From positions 932,501 to 996,500 of the forward strand of contig CM034135.1 in assembly GCA_019914995.1 (NCBI GenBank): a DNA stretch of 64,000 bases, written 5' to 3'. Numbering within the stretch: position 1 is the stretch's first letter; each line of letters begins with the position of its first letter. Of the stretch, positions 13,943 to 27,100 are shown piece by piece. The notes beneath the pieces are model-generated. The model worked only from the letters and a program-made list of their open reading frames with translations, made no database searches and was not told the DNA's origin. Source of the stretch: Acanthochlamys bracteata. Taxonomy: Eukaryota > Streptophyta > Magnoliopsida > Pandanales > Velloziaceae. Made by a program: the position numbers and the translations under genes.

Positions 13943-16900
13943 CTAAACTGTTTCCAACTTGATGGACTCGATGGAAAGCCGCACAAGACGCAGCAGTTCT
14001 TGTATGTTGTGGAAGCTCAAATCAAGGACTGTTCTAACTGAAGTCAAGCCATCCTTCCCATACTTCTCCAGGCTGCCATTAGCAGCTGCAATGGCATTAT
14101 GTGATTTTCTTGAAGCTTCAAAAGCAAAAATAGTTTCGCTCATCTGCAGATGAATAAAAGAAAACAACTTAGATACGTGGAATGCAAACAACATGCTATC
14201 CAAGCATATCTACGTGGTAAACAAACTAGCATATAATGCTGCTATAAAGGCATGGCACAAATGAAAACTGGCATGCAAGTAGGCACCATGACATACTTTT
14301 ATCAAAGTTCATCAAACCTTTTTTTCCTAGTTGATGTATATATGCTTTAAAATTGTTGATATATTCTAATTGTCAACTTATGCCCAAACAAAGGAAAACA
14401 AGAATCAGATCAAAACTAAGAAGTAAATCATATTCTACATCATATCAAGAGTTAATACCAGGTAAACAAGAATAGCATTTACTCCAATCAGAGTTCTTAG
14501 CAAACTTACTTCAATGTAGTTATTATCCCTATAATCAAGACTATGACTCTATCCAGTATGAATCCAGTCAACAGACAGTTATTAAATTTCCAGCTTACAT
14601 AGTCAAGCAGCCGAGTAAGGTTGGAAGGATTCCGACCAGCAATAGCTTTGTTGCCAGCAACCAAAGGAGAATGTATGCCCTTCGTTGCAGTGACTTTATC
14701 TACAGAAGATCCATTGTTTTGGTTGTCAAGGTCTGATGCTGATGACGAAGGTGATTCACCTATACAGTGCAAACAAATGGGAAATGTAATGACATAACTG
14801 CCTGTTTAGCACAAGAGCAGCAATTCACAAAACTTTTGGAAATTCAAACCTAAAGGGTGCATTGAAAGAGTGGCTTGCAACTCTTGCCTATCTTTGCTTG
14901 CAATGGGATGCCGGTAATATGCAACCTTAAAATATGCTACTTCCACACACTTGTATGCAAGTGCAGCTGCAGCCATTTCTTTACACCTCTCAAATTCATG
15001 GGCACAAAATCTGTTAAGAAGATGAGATAGAATTAGTGTCACAATTATGTACTAACATGTGGTAAAAATATCAATAATCTTCAGCTTCAAAAATACTTTG
15101 CAGTTCATTAACTGGAACGGGAAGAATTGGGCATCACGACCTTAATATCCAGTCCTTAAAGAAAAGAAACTATCAGGAGTCCACTGTATGATATAATCTA
15201 AATAGTAACTTAAGTTGTTGTGTCCACTCCATGTGTGAGGGTTTGGGTGTGTGTATGTGACTCCCTAAAACCTATAACTTCAAAGTAACACAGAAACACC
15301 AGAAAGCTAGTCATTTACCTAAATGTTTCGTTTAACATTCAGCCACTCTAGCAATAAAGTAGTTAGACACTTATACTATTTGGAAAGCATCCAGCTCATA
15401 TGTTTCTTACTCGCACAGTTTTGCAGTGTCAGAGTACATTGCCATTGATTGAGTAACCTCTCCATGTCTGTCACCTTCAAGGTTACATGGCTCCAAAAGA
15501 GATGCACCATGTAGGTACTTCAAGGCAGCTTGAAAATATAGACTGGTACTTTCAAGTTCATGCCCATCATTCTGTACAGAGATTAATGCACACATTAGAA
15601 ATGATAAAACAAAGGAAATTTAAATACAAGTCAACAGTGATATTATCCACCTTTAAACGATCGGCCGTGTGCTTCAAACCCCTAGCTTCTTTCAGGACAG
15701 CATTGGCAGTGTGGGAATCTTTTTTAACTGAAGTGTGTACTTTGACATCACTAGTAGCTGGAAGCTTGGAGCTACTAAACTTTTTCTGGGAGTCAAATGT
15801 TTTCTGATCCTTGGTCACCTCATCGTTATTTCCATTTACTGCATGCGGAACTTCTGACATACTTCCCCTCACAGATCGATCCCTTGCTTGCCCATCACCA
15901 GTTGATGGAAGTTTTTCAGACTTCACTCCAGCATTTGTGGTTTCTGCTCTGTCCTTCCTCTCAACAGCACTCGGATTTAGTTTGATGCCATTTTGGCAAG
16001 ATGCTGAATCTTTGTTTCCCAGATTACTGGGGTAGTTATGATTAGCTCCTGATGCAGTTGAAGGTGGTCTAGTACTTGTACCCTTGTCCAAATAACTAAT
16101 GCCATTCACAGCTTGTTGCCTTGCTGCGCCTTTGTGTGATGCTTTACGCTGCTTGTGGTCATCAAGACCTGTTTCCACCTCCTTCTTATGATTACCTTCA
16201 CCAGATAGGAGTACAGCCTCTGCCTTGGAGTGTATTTCATCGACTCGATCACCAGACTTGACTCTACTGTATTCTCTTGCATCAGGTTTTGACAACTTTG
16301 ACTTTTTCACCTTCCTTTTATCAGTTTCACAGGCTTGTTCTCTGCTTTTAACCTTTTCATCATGTGGATGATGATTTTCCATTAGAAGCTGCAGGCTATC
16401 CTTCTGGTTTGCTTTCCTCTTTTTTCCAGATATCTCATCATGATTCTTGATATCATGGGTATCCTGATCCTTCTTGAGCTCCCTACTAGAGAAAGCATGC
16501 CCTTGTATCATTGGATTCTTAGTTCCCGAAAAATTATCATTTTGTAACTTAGAGCTAGAATCCTTTAAAGAAGAATAACCATTTTGCAAGTTCTTAAGAG
16601 ATGACTTCACAGATGAACCACTACCCACCCCCCAATCAGCTGGTTTCTTATATGCCTCAGAATCAGAGCCACTATATGCATGAGGTTTCATTTTCTTAAA
16701 TGAAATTGAACCATTCTGATCAGTCTTTCTCTTGCTCTTCAATTTCAAGGTTTTACCACTCTGCTCGAGAAAATCACCTGCAACAAATGACAGAAGGCAA
16801 GAATTAGAACCGTCATTGATGAAGCATGGCCAAGGAAAATGAGACTTGCTGGCAGGACCAAAAGAAAAAGAACACATCAATAATATGCATACAGATGTAA

Positions 16901-19900
16901 TATCACCTTCATCAGAGTGACCATCAATGAATCGCTTCTGTTGTCTCTGCACATCTTCCACATTACATTTAAATGACTTGCTTCCTTCTATTTCACCTTT
17001 TTTTGAAGTTTCCAGCCATACATTAATTTGATCCAGATCATCTGGACCCCCAGCCCTTGCAGAGCCATCTTGAACTTTTCTTGAAGAGCTAGAAACTCGA
17101 TTAGCAGCTGACTGCACAATTGATGCACTGTTTGCTGCAGGCTTCTTTTTCCCAACTTTAGGCACATTTTGGGCAGATTCAACATTTTTGTTGAAGAAAC
17201 CTCCATCAGTTGAAGTTACAGTTGATGCTGCAACATCAGGGTGAGTGTTCAAATTTGAGCTATTGTCAGGAACAGGGAGCTGGTAAAGTGCATATAAAGC
17301 TTTTGTGGTTTCTTCTTCACTGATATTGCAATTATTCATTCCAGGCCTGCCAAAAAGCTTCAGAGGGTAAGTTAAACTGAGTTATACTGCAGAATTTTTG
17401 TAATATGTACTACAATGAAAGAGATACTCATAAGTAGATAACAAACTGAGTGCCTTGAACGATAGAGATGGATTTAACAAAAAGAAGTAAGAAAAAAAGA
17501 AAAAAATTAAAGACAAAGTCATTGCTGGTGTTACAAAGTCAAGAATATACTCACAGCCAACTCAGCATCTTGCATCTCCATTTCTTAGGAAGGTGATCAG
17601 GGTTTGTGCCATAGGGAAGGAGGCGCCACTTTTGGCACCTATCACACAAGACCCAGTTGTCTTCTACAAGAACTGGATCGTGATTTTTAGATTCATCTAG
17701 CCCATCTTTTGGCTTCTCTTTCTCAAATTCAACATCCTTTCTATCACTTTTAGGGTGTGTTTCCATACCCTCAAGCATACTTTTATGAGGCTCTTCTCCA
17801 TTGCATGGGTTAGGTTCTTTATGAGACTTCTTGGACCGTGAAATGCTTTCAGAATGTTTACTTCTTGAGATGCCTTTGTTTTTCCCTACTGACACAGGAG
17901 ATAGATCCATCATGTCTCCAGCAGATATATCCACTTGCAGCCTACTGGCATGACTTTCCCTGGACTTCTTGCTCCTCTCCAGCAGGTGGTCATCTTCATC
18001 AAAAATCTTTTCAACATCTTCAATAGATGAAACAACTTTCTTAGCAGGCTTTTGCGTAAAGACCTCTTCCGTATCAGCACTATGATTACTCCCTGTCTTA
18101 TAGCCCTCCGGGTTTTTCTCATTCGCTTCATCAGCTTCCGGAGCGCGATCATTGTCTAATTTATAATCATTGGACCTTGCAGTCTTTTGATCACTTGTTT
18201 TTCTAATATCTACTTTCTCTGACAAAGTGCTTCTCCCCTTCAGATCTCTACTTCTGTATGTATCCTCTTTTTCTTCACTGCTGGACTTATTCATATCTAG
18301 ATTCCGACTGGATTCTTTTTCTTGTTTATTAATGGATGAGAATCTTCTGTTTGTATCCTGAACTTTTATTGATTCATCAACCAGTTGCTCTTCCCTTTTC
18401 ACATCAAGACCTATGTTACCAGGTGAACCCCGAAAATTTGGTTCATTAGCAACAACCTCCACAGGTGTATCAAAACCAAATTCCTCTATTATTGTGGTGG
18501 ATGTACCATATTTGTAAAACTGGCTCTTTGATCTTATGGGCCTTGATTTGCTCTCGTTAGGTTCTACTTTTATTAAATCAGAGCCCTCATCTTTGACATG
18601 CTGTTCCAATCTACTTGATACCTCAGGTGCATGCTTATGAACTTTGTTTCTGGAAGGAGGACTTTGTTTCTCTTTCAAGCATGACAAACTGATATGAAGA
18701 GGAGAAAGCACGTGTTCCTCAGGTATTGGGAGGAATGTCATGATCTGAGCATCATTAATAAGATATCAGTTTGATAACTAGAAATTTATTACTCCACATA
18801 TTAAATAAAAGTGGTTTAGCATAATCAAGAACTACCTGAAGAATCATACTAGGAGTCTCATTAGGCAAACCCCCAAACTCAGGAGATGCACTCTCACTTC
18901 CATCAAACATTTCTTCTGATGATGATGGAGGAGAAATGTCTAGGCCAAGACCACTGTAGATAGAAGCTTTATCTCTGGCCGCAGTGCTGTCAGATCCAAC
19001 CTTGATTCGAACTTTCAGTCTTTTGTGATCAATGGAAATGTTGGGTCCATTGTAGGGTTTACTTTCGCATACTGACTCCTTATCGCTATAAGCATTGCCA
19101 CACTCTTCTTTTGACCTTGACTTAGCTCGATACTGGGAAGTTGAGGGTGTGAAGGTGCTTTTCACAACGGAGGTGCGAGGCTGGATTGAAGGGCTTATTC
19201 TTGCACCCTGAAAAAGCAACCATATTGGTTCATACAAGAACTACTTTTCATAATCAGGAAAATTAATCACCCAATCTGCCTGCTGTAATAGAACCTTGAC
19301 TGATGAGTTGAAGGGAGATGTAAGCCGGTTCCTGGTCAATTGCTCTGATGGAGTTCGAGTCTGATTTCCAAACAAGCGAGAAGGCTGGTATATGTCTAAG
19401 AATGAGCCGTAGCCATTGAACTTCGCATCTGTCACAATAGAGTTACCTTGCAGACATCAGCTAATCTACATATATGGGAAAGTGCTACTCTCTAACGGTT
19501 TCTCATCTAAGATACACTTACCCAAGTTATCGGCAAATACTCCACCTTCCCTTATATCCCCAAGTACCTCCTCAATTTTCTCATCCTGAAAAGTAAGCAG
19601 GTCAAGGATCATGCAAAATATTCAATTACTCAGAACATAATGAAAAGGCTGCATAAATATACAAAGTTACCATTGCTAGAAAATCACAACAAATCTCATG
19701 CATTATGAAGATAATCTGTTCAGTCTTTATAAGTTCTTTCCAATAGCTAATTCATCGGTGATTAGTTACTAGTGCCACTTTTAGGCAATGTCCTCATTAA
19801 TGATGTAAGCTTGAATCTCAGAAGAAGTCTTAAGAATTAGAAATAAAGGAAATCAAGGCACCAGACTAGCTAATTCTACTTGTTAAGCAGGCGTGTAACC

Positions 19901-20741
19901 TACTGGAGTCGTGACAACCCTCTGGTAAGCGCCTGAAATCCCCCCAAAAAGAAGAGTTCAACAGAGTAGACCATCTAACTATTGACAGATTCAAGTACCT
20001 AGAATCCAAATTATATTAGAATGTTGCCAAACAACAAACGAAGAGACAGAGTAGTCTGATAGCATCAAGCAACAACAGCAGCACTAGACCAGTAAACTGA
20101 CATCTTAGAATTGCTTCCGCTTATATGCCACTACAGCCCCATAACAATAGTTAAAAATGAAACAGCAAAACCAATAACAGTTGACTATGAAACAATAATT
20201 ATTACAGACCGGGTTAAGAAAGCTGCGCATCTATAAACCCCACAAAGCAACTTAAGTTTGAAACAATTCCAACTCCTTGAGCAATTAGAAAGGTTTTCTT
20301 CAAACAATTCTATATATACAAAACATGAAACAGATAATGAAGGCTCTAATTACTATGCAACAACAACCAAAACCAGAATACGCAAGTAATGATACATCAA
20401 ACCCAGAAAGCAACATAGTTGGCAAAATTCCAACTCTTCAATCACTTCCACAGTTTCTTCAAACACTTCTATTAACAAAACACGAAACTCTAATCCCTTT
20501 TCAAATCTATTTTAACCTAGAAATACCATTAAAATTCACAAAAATTCAATCTTTTCAATGTAGTCGACACAAGTAAAGAGAACAAACGCCTCACAATGTG
20601 ACTGAAGTCGACGTCGGGATCGATGCCTGTCTCGGACCGAGCTTCGCCTTCCTCGAGCTCGGTCTCCTCCATCTCCCCAAACCTAAACCCTGATGGGCCT
20701 GATCTCAATCTCTCTTGCCTCCCATTCCCTACCAACAACAT
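13943..20741 (-). CDS. CW-type zinc-finger protein, large nuclear protein (11 exons)
   Basis: Exons in transcript order: 20741..20595, 19585..19522, 19428..19295, 19207..18836, 18744..17555, 17346..16907, 16777..15651, 15571..15411, 15010..14850, 14759..14599, 14143..13943. The product is about 1385 residues. The start MLLVGNGRQER followed by MEETELEEGEA and DEKIEEVLG matches the plant CW-ZF family (the rice CW-ZF7 type) as I recall it. The CW domain has W603, Cys606 and Cys609 (LCDRCQKWR), Cys630 (KKWRC) and probably Cys642, the last one across the exon 5/6 border. CW domains read methylated histone H3 tails. The middle is long, charged and Lys/Ser-rich, probably disordered, and the conserved C-terminus is predicted helical (ELLRLVRLSIESI). 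The role is probably in chromatin or transcription, but it is not proven for this gene. Confidence 0.92.
16778..16906 (-). other. Short intron without stops in the CW protein gene
   Basis: The intron is 129 bases, a multiple of three, with GAAG|GTGATA and GCAG|GTGATT borders. It has no in-frame stop, so retention would add 43 residues (DITSVCILLMCSFSF...), a hydrophobic insert just after the CW domain region. Splicing it out gives the charged, family-like sequence, so the spliced form is taken as the main one. Confidence 0.7.
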
Positions 20742-21180
20742 AACCAAAATCTATGCCAACACAACACCAATTACTAAATCCAGAAACTCTTCGATCGACA
20801 AACAAAAAAAACGAAAACCACAACAACTGATATCGATCAGTTGATTTCCTAACTCTCCGACGAAAAATTCAGATTAAGTTATTGGAAAGAACAACAATAT
20901 TTTAATTATTAGATCCAATTCCCGCTCTCTGTAATCAAGATTCCAGATAACTCCGGTCGCTTTTTTCTCCGTTTCCTCTCTCTCTCTCTCTAAAAGAGAA
21001 ACGATTTTCTTTTTCTGCGATTTCTTGTGTTGTAAAATTTTCTTTTTTTAAGGAGAGTTCTCAGAGAGAGAGAGAGGTCAACCAGAAGCCAGCACAACAC
21101 AGAGAGTATAGCTTTCTTCTTCTTAGATCGTTCAAGTCCGAACTTGTCAAACCGATAACAAATAATGTGATGCACCTTCT
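20742..21180 (-). promoter_or_regulatory. 5' leader of the CW protein gene with complementary CT and GA runs
   Basis: A (CT)n run at about 20976-20991 and a (GA)n run at about 21062-21076 lie some 70 bases apart and can pair as a stem of about 15 bp in the leader RNA. The surrounding sequence is pyrimidine/purine-mixed and leader-like. No TATA box is clear. Confidence 0.5.
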
Positions 21181-23580
21181 ATGAAGTTGGAAGATACAAG
21201 CTAACTAAACTAATTGAAAACTAAATTATATTCATTGAGATATACATTTTTTATTTATAAATAAAGAATTCTTCTATAAAAGAACTCTTTTTTTATAAAT
21301 TTATATATTACATAAGACTTTATCTTATAATTAAATTGCTATAATTAAACTCCGTCTAAAACTTTAATTCTTATCACCTACCTACTTGACTAATAATACT
21401 CTTAAGTGACACTTAAATTTAAATGTCAAAAGGTGACTTAAGACACTTTGCTATTCTCGGATACTGCACCGAAATGCGCCTAGATGCAAAAATTTAATCT
21501 TACCAGCTGCTATTAGTTATAATCGGAGCAAATTTTACAACTTATCTTTAATTATCTTTTCTAGCGTGGCTGTTATGGTAAGACTTCTTTTATGACTGCA
21601 ATGCCATGTACATCATAATGTTACGTAGATAATACGAGAAATTGAATTGGATTGTTTCAGGAACCCGAAAGAATTTGATTATAGGGATATTATCTTGGGA
21701 TATCTTATAAAGCTTTCTTTAATAAGGCAATTATCTCTGTTCATCAATATTAATTGTCCGATTTTTGTGATCATTATCAAATCACCATTGGATGGAGAGA
21801 AGTAGATCAAACCAACGGCGGGAAACGCATATACCTGCTGAGGAGAAATTCAGCTGGGTGAGGGGGAAGAGATCGTTTAGCAACCCTTATTTAAGCTCTT
21901 TACTAACTTCTTTTTATATTTCCAATATTTTTTTTAAATATTTTAATAAAATATATTTAATATTTTATATATAATTTTATATAATATAATTTTATAATTA
22001 AAATAATAAAATATTTTTAAAATAAAATAAAAATATTTTTTATTCTAAAAATGTATTCTATAATTACTTATGTGTCGCCATTTGTAATGGCAGTGTGATG
22101 AATACCAAACACGGTTTTAAAACCTCAATGCTTTACACGTGTATAGCGATAATATTACCGATGATATTGTAAAACGGTCCATTATATATAGGCCTTGCGT
22201 TTGTAGGCCTAATTTGCGTGATGTATTGTAACCAGTCCAGAATTCTTTGTTTTGCTTCAAATTAGTTATAACTTATTTAATTACACTTTAACTTATTTAT
22301 TTAAACTTACTTTTTATTTTTAATTCACTTTTAAATTAAAATAATCACAAATTTAAACTAATTTTGGGCCAAAAGTTTACTTTCAAAATCAAAATTTAAA
22401 ACAAAAAATGTCACTTTCAAACTAACTTTGAAGACAAAATAAACACAAAAAATCACTCTTTACTAAACTCATTTTTAACTTCAAACTTATTTTTTACAAA
22501 CTTAATATCAAAATGTGAGTTCAATACCGAATAAATATGCCCTAAGATGTATATAGTTTGTTAGATATGTGGTACAACTTTCTTAAACAAAAAATCAACA
22601 TGGTATTTCTTCATGATTATTATTTCTAATAATACTTTGGGTACCCACTTTTTTCAAATCTAATCTCTATTTTATATACCCATTTCAAATCTCAACTGAC
22701 AAGAAATCTATAAAAATATTATATTTTTGTTGTTATTTTATATGTAATATAATATTTAATTATAAGAAAATAAAATATGGTTAAGTACGTATGATTATTA
22801 ATTTAGTGAACATATTATAGTGACTAAAATATTGTACAATAGATTAAATATTCCGCACTCGTATCTGATAGGCATGTTTGAATCTTTTAATTGAAATAAC
22901 TTTAAAATTTAAATCGACTATAAGTTTAACTATATATATCTTTATTAAGTAAGAACATTAGTTATTCGTTAAAAAAATAAATTCAATTGAATAAAATATT
23001 ACATTTGAAGTAAATATTAATTTTTAATTAAATTTATTGTAATAAAAAATTATATAACTTTTTTAATATTATTAAATTTGAAGTCTATATATAATTAAAT
23101 ATTTTTTATCAAACAAATATAACTCAACAAGTACTCCAATTTACAACTTACTGCACAATACAATTATGATTGATCAAGGATGACTACCATTTTTTTCAAT
23201 TTTGCCAAAAGTGGTAATTGCGTTACCAAACACATAATATAAAAAATTATCAACATCCTCGTCTATCCACAAAACGATAAAAAAAAATAGAAAGCTGATC
23301 TCATTAATTTAATCTGACGGTTGATTGCAAACCGGCTCGCCCGCGGTCCGAACATGAAGACCAGATTGTGGCGTGCAAGTGCAACTGCCCGAGAATCCCG
23401 GTCATCTCGGGCAGGTCCGTCGTCTGCCCGTTGCCTCGTGATCCTTGGGGTCTACTCTTCGATACACATCTCCACCGTACGATCAGGTCCCCTCGTCTCT
23501 CTCTTGCCCACAAATTTTATTCCAAAACAAAAAATTAAAAAAGGATATTATTTATTTATATAAACACAATTAACAACTTT
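21181..23580. other. Intergenic region between divergent CW and SNF4 genes
   Basis: The stretch is mostly A/T-rich, with MITE-like blocks at about 21900-22075 and 22255-22545. The latter is made of repeats such as aacttatttaattac. A sharp GC-richer island at about 23315-23510 contains CGCCCGCGGTCCG and ends just before the SNF4 leader, so it is probably SNF4 promoter DNA. The small frames inside that island show no family features. No gene is supported. Confidence 0.45.
21900..22075. repeat. AT-rich MITE-like block
   Basis: A nearly pure A/T block with aaatattttaataaaatat and aaaataataaaatattttt words shared with other AT-rich blocks in the window. It carries no coding frame and its ends are not defined. 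Confidence 0.4.
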
Positions 23581-24128
23581 GATTTTCTTGTTTTCTCTTC
23601 CCAATCTGTTTCTTCTTTCTCTTTCTCTCGCGCTCAGGTTTCACCAGTTCTTCAATTCCGTGCAGCTGCGATCCCAAGATAGAGCTCTTTTAGATTGATT
23701 GAAATCGGTTGCGGTTTGGAAATCCGAGTGAAATTGAGCGAGAGAGAGATTGAATCAGTGATCTGGTAGTTTGAGATCCGAGAGATTGAAGACTCCTGAT
23801 TCATTCTCGTGGTGGTTGTTTTTTCGTTTCTTGAATGTGTTTCTGTCTTCGGTTAGTGTTCTGGCTTGGAATGCGTGATCAGTGAGGGGGTCCTCTGCCC
23901 AAGGCCGTGGAGGATCCCGTTGCCGGAGAAAAAATCAATACTAGGGTTCATGGTTTATTGATCGATCGGTTTTGAATTGGCAAGTGATAGAGATGCAAGG
24001 AAGTAGATGAGGTTGTCTGAGATCGAGCATTGTTGTAATAGTCGACGATTGTTTCAGACTTTGAGCAGAGATAATAGGTATTCTGTTTTCAAGTCGGTAG
24101 TAGTTTTTGTTTTGGAGAATTCAGGCAG
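23581..24128 (+). promoter_or_regulatory. SNF4 5' leader
   Basis: Leader-like sequence (CTTCTTTCTCTTTCTCTCGC near 23610) runs from about 23590 to the ATG. It contains several upstream ATGs, for example at about 23872, each opening only a short frame. Long leaders with short upstream frames are common on plant regulatory genes and often dampen translation. A leader intron cannot be ruled out. Confidence 0.4.
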
Positions 24129-27100
24129 ATGTTTGCTTCTTCTTTAACTGATTCTCCACAAGATGGAACTGTCGGCGGTGGTGGCGGCAGCGCTGTGCTG
24201 ATCCCGTGGAGTTTCTTTTGGCCGTATGGCGGCCGTAGAGTGTTCCTCACTGGCTCGTTTACAAGGTATTGATTGGATTGTTCTACTTCATGTTGTATAC
24301 GCTCTGTGAATCTATCTGGTGTTAAAATTCAATGAATGGTGGTAAACTGCATTAGTATAGATGATCTTTGTTTGCGGAGAAGAATCTTCCTACAACCTTC
24401 ATCTCTATATGCATGTCTTGCCTCTGATTCAGCTCGAGTTGCTTAACATGGAGTTCAAGATTTCCATGAGAGAAGCTTACCACCCCTAATTATTTTAGAA
24501 GATGAATGGTCTGTGAAGTGGCTAATTCTTCAGATAATACTATGCTTTATTAGTTACATTGCTGCTGATTTCTTCAATAGCTTATAATCTGATCCGTAAT
24601 AGTTCCTTGTGTTTTGGAAATGTGGAACTGCAGAGTTTTAACTTGCATGTGTGAAATTCTTTGTAGGTGGAGTGAGCATATACCAATGGCACCAGTGGAG
24701 GGTCGCCCCACTGTGTTCCAGGCCGTCCGCAGCTTGACACCAGGGATCCATCAGGTTAGAATTAGCATATGCCAAACCAATGTTTACATGCACATAGATC
24801 TTTTAACTAAATATGCTTAAAGCAACAAAAGATTTCCATTTGTTCACATGGATTCTTAAAAGAGTATTTTGTTTCGTAGCATGCATGCATAAATGCTCGT
24901 CTAGCATGCACATGCTTCATATACCCATTCAAGCTCATTTTCTTTGCATCTTTGTTTTTTACTTGCAGTACAAGTTTTATGTTGACGGAGAATGGCGGCA
25001 TGATGAGCGCCAACCTTCTGTAACGGGAAACTATGGGATCGTGAACACTGTGCACATAACAAGGGATCCTGATCCAATGCCTCTGAGTCCAGAAGCACTT
25101 GGAAACAGAGTGAACATGGATGTTGATCATGAAGCTTTCCAACGTGTGGTAAGTTAGCTGTTACCCATTATGACTTGATCTACTGTGTATGATTTCTTAT
25201 ATGTGTGTATGTGATCTTGAACTTGTTGAAATTAATGTGCGATGACTCCATCTGCATAAGGTGTATTGTTTTAATTAGGGGTGGCAATTTTAATTATTGG
25301 GTCGATTTCGAATCGACCTATATAATAACCGGGTCAAAATTATTCAATCCTAACTCGATTCATTTATTTATATGAGTCAAAATTATCAACCATTACCCAA
25401 CCTATTTAATAACCGGATAAAATTTGGGTCGACCCATTTAATAATTAAAATAATTAAAATAAAAATTATAAATATTAATTTTTAATAATAATATATAAAA
25501 ATTATTAATTACTATATATCGAAAAGAAAAAATATTAATTTTGATAAATTTTATAAATTAAGTAAAAGTTAATTAAATTATGATAAATTAAGAATATATA
25601 TATACAAATTAAATTTAAATTTTATACTATTATTCAAAATATTTTTTAATTATTAAATAATGTATATTATATAAATAGTTAGATGGATTAAATGAGTCAA
25701 TTTCGGATCAATTTGAATCTGATCCGAACATGTTTAATTTTTTCAGATAAAATTCGGGTCGACCTGAAATCGACAAAGGCTTGATCTGAACCCGACTTTT
25801 TGGGTCGGTTTCGGGTCGGGTTCGAATTTGCAACCTGCAGGTTTTATGCTTCTGCAGCTACTAATTGCTTGCCAATAGTTTTCTTGTTGTTCTAGTGTTT
25901 AGGGCAATTAGTCGTTCTGCCACTATCTTGTTCTATTGGATGGATGCAATATACTTTTTTTGGAGTCATCATATTAAATTTCTTACTGCTGCATTAGGAA
26001 CTGCTGCAATTAGTTGCTGGAGTTGTCATTTTGAACTTTTTAGTACTGTCTTTTTTTTTTTTTGCTATACCAAACAGGTTACATTGTCAGGTGATGCCCT
26101 GCAGGAAGCAGCTCTAAGGATATCCGAGGCTGATATAGAAATTTCTCGAAGCCGTATTTCTGTGTTCTTGTCTTCACACACTGCTTATGAACTGCTGCCA
26201 GAGTCAGGGAAGGTGTGGCATGTCTAGGTCTAAGAGTATATAGGCATACATTAGAATTTGTGTATGTGATACTTATGAGGTCATATTTTATGTATGGAAC
26301 ACCTAGGTTATTGCTCTTGATGTCAACTTGCCCGTGAAACAAGCTTTTCATATCCTCTACGAGCAGGTGATTTGTTCTAGCTTTTGATTTTGCATCACGA
26401 GGCAAGTAGCTTCAATTATTTTGCCTTTTTGAATTGATCCTTGATCGTGGTATGATTTTGAGATTATGTTTGGTTTTGATTATTTTCTGTTTAGATGGGT
26501 TCCATGCTGTATCAAGTATGCTCCTTTTTTTTCTATCTTGCTCTTGGTTTGCTTTAGAGGGTGTGGCAAATCTGTTTTACATGCTCTTTGATTTGTTATT
26601 TTTTATTGCGTCGATGGGATCTGATATTGTGTTTTGGCCTCTTCTTAACTCCTTTTCAAGTTTTTCAGTCGTCGGTTCTTGTATGATGTGTATGAGTTAT
26701 GCCTTCAACTGAATAGGAATATGACTATATATCTTTTGGGAAACTTTTGGACCAATGTCTATTTTGGCGGACATCGGGAATCTAAAGCACGAGTCTTAGT
26801 ATTGTTGATGAATCAAACCTGGTCGCAATTGTGAAGTTTCCTAAAGTTCTTCTTTAGAGGTTTTCCACGCTATTTTATTGTAATATTTTTGTTCTGACCA
26901 AGGTTTGCCATAGCACTAGTTTTTGTGGTTGCTTCTTTTGAGGATTCTTGCAAGATCTAATGGGCTGGCAGTGAATCACTGGATAATGTGCTTATTTGAT
27001 TCTTATGCTGTAACGTTATATATTTGCAGGGAATAGCTGTTGCACCCCTCTGGGACTTGTACACGGGTCAATTTGTTGGAATGCTGAGTGCGCTTGATTT

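Noticed and set aside
23304-23563. Overlapping frames of 69 and 80 codons on both strands in the GC island upstream of SNF4
   Set aside because: Open on both strands because the patch is GC-richer and stop-poor. No recognisable domain; better read as promoter DNA.
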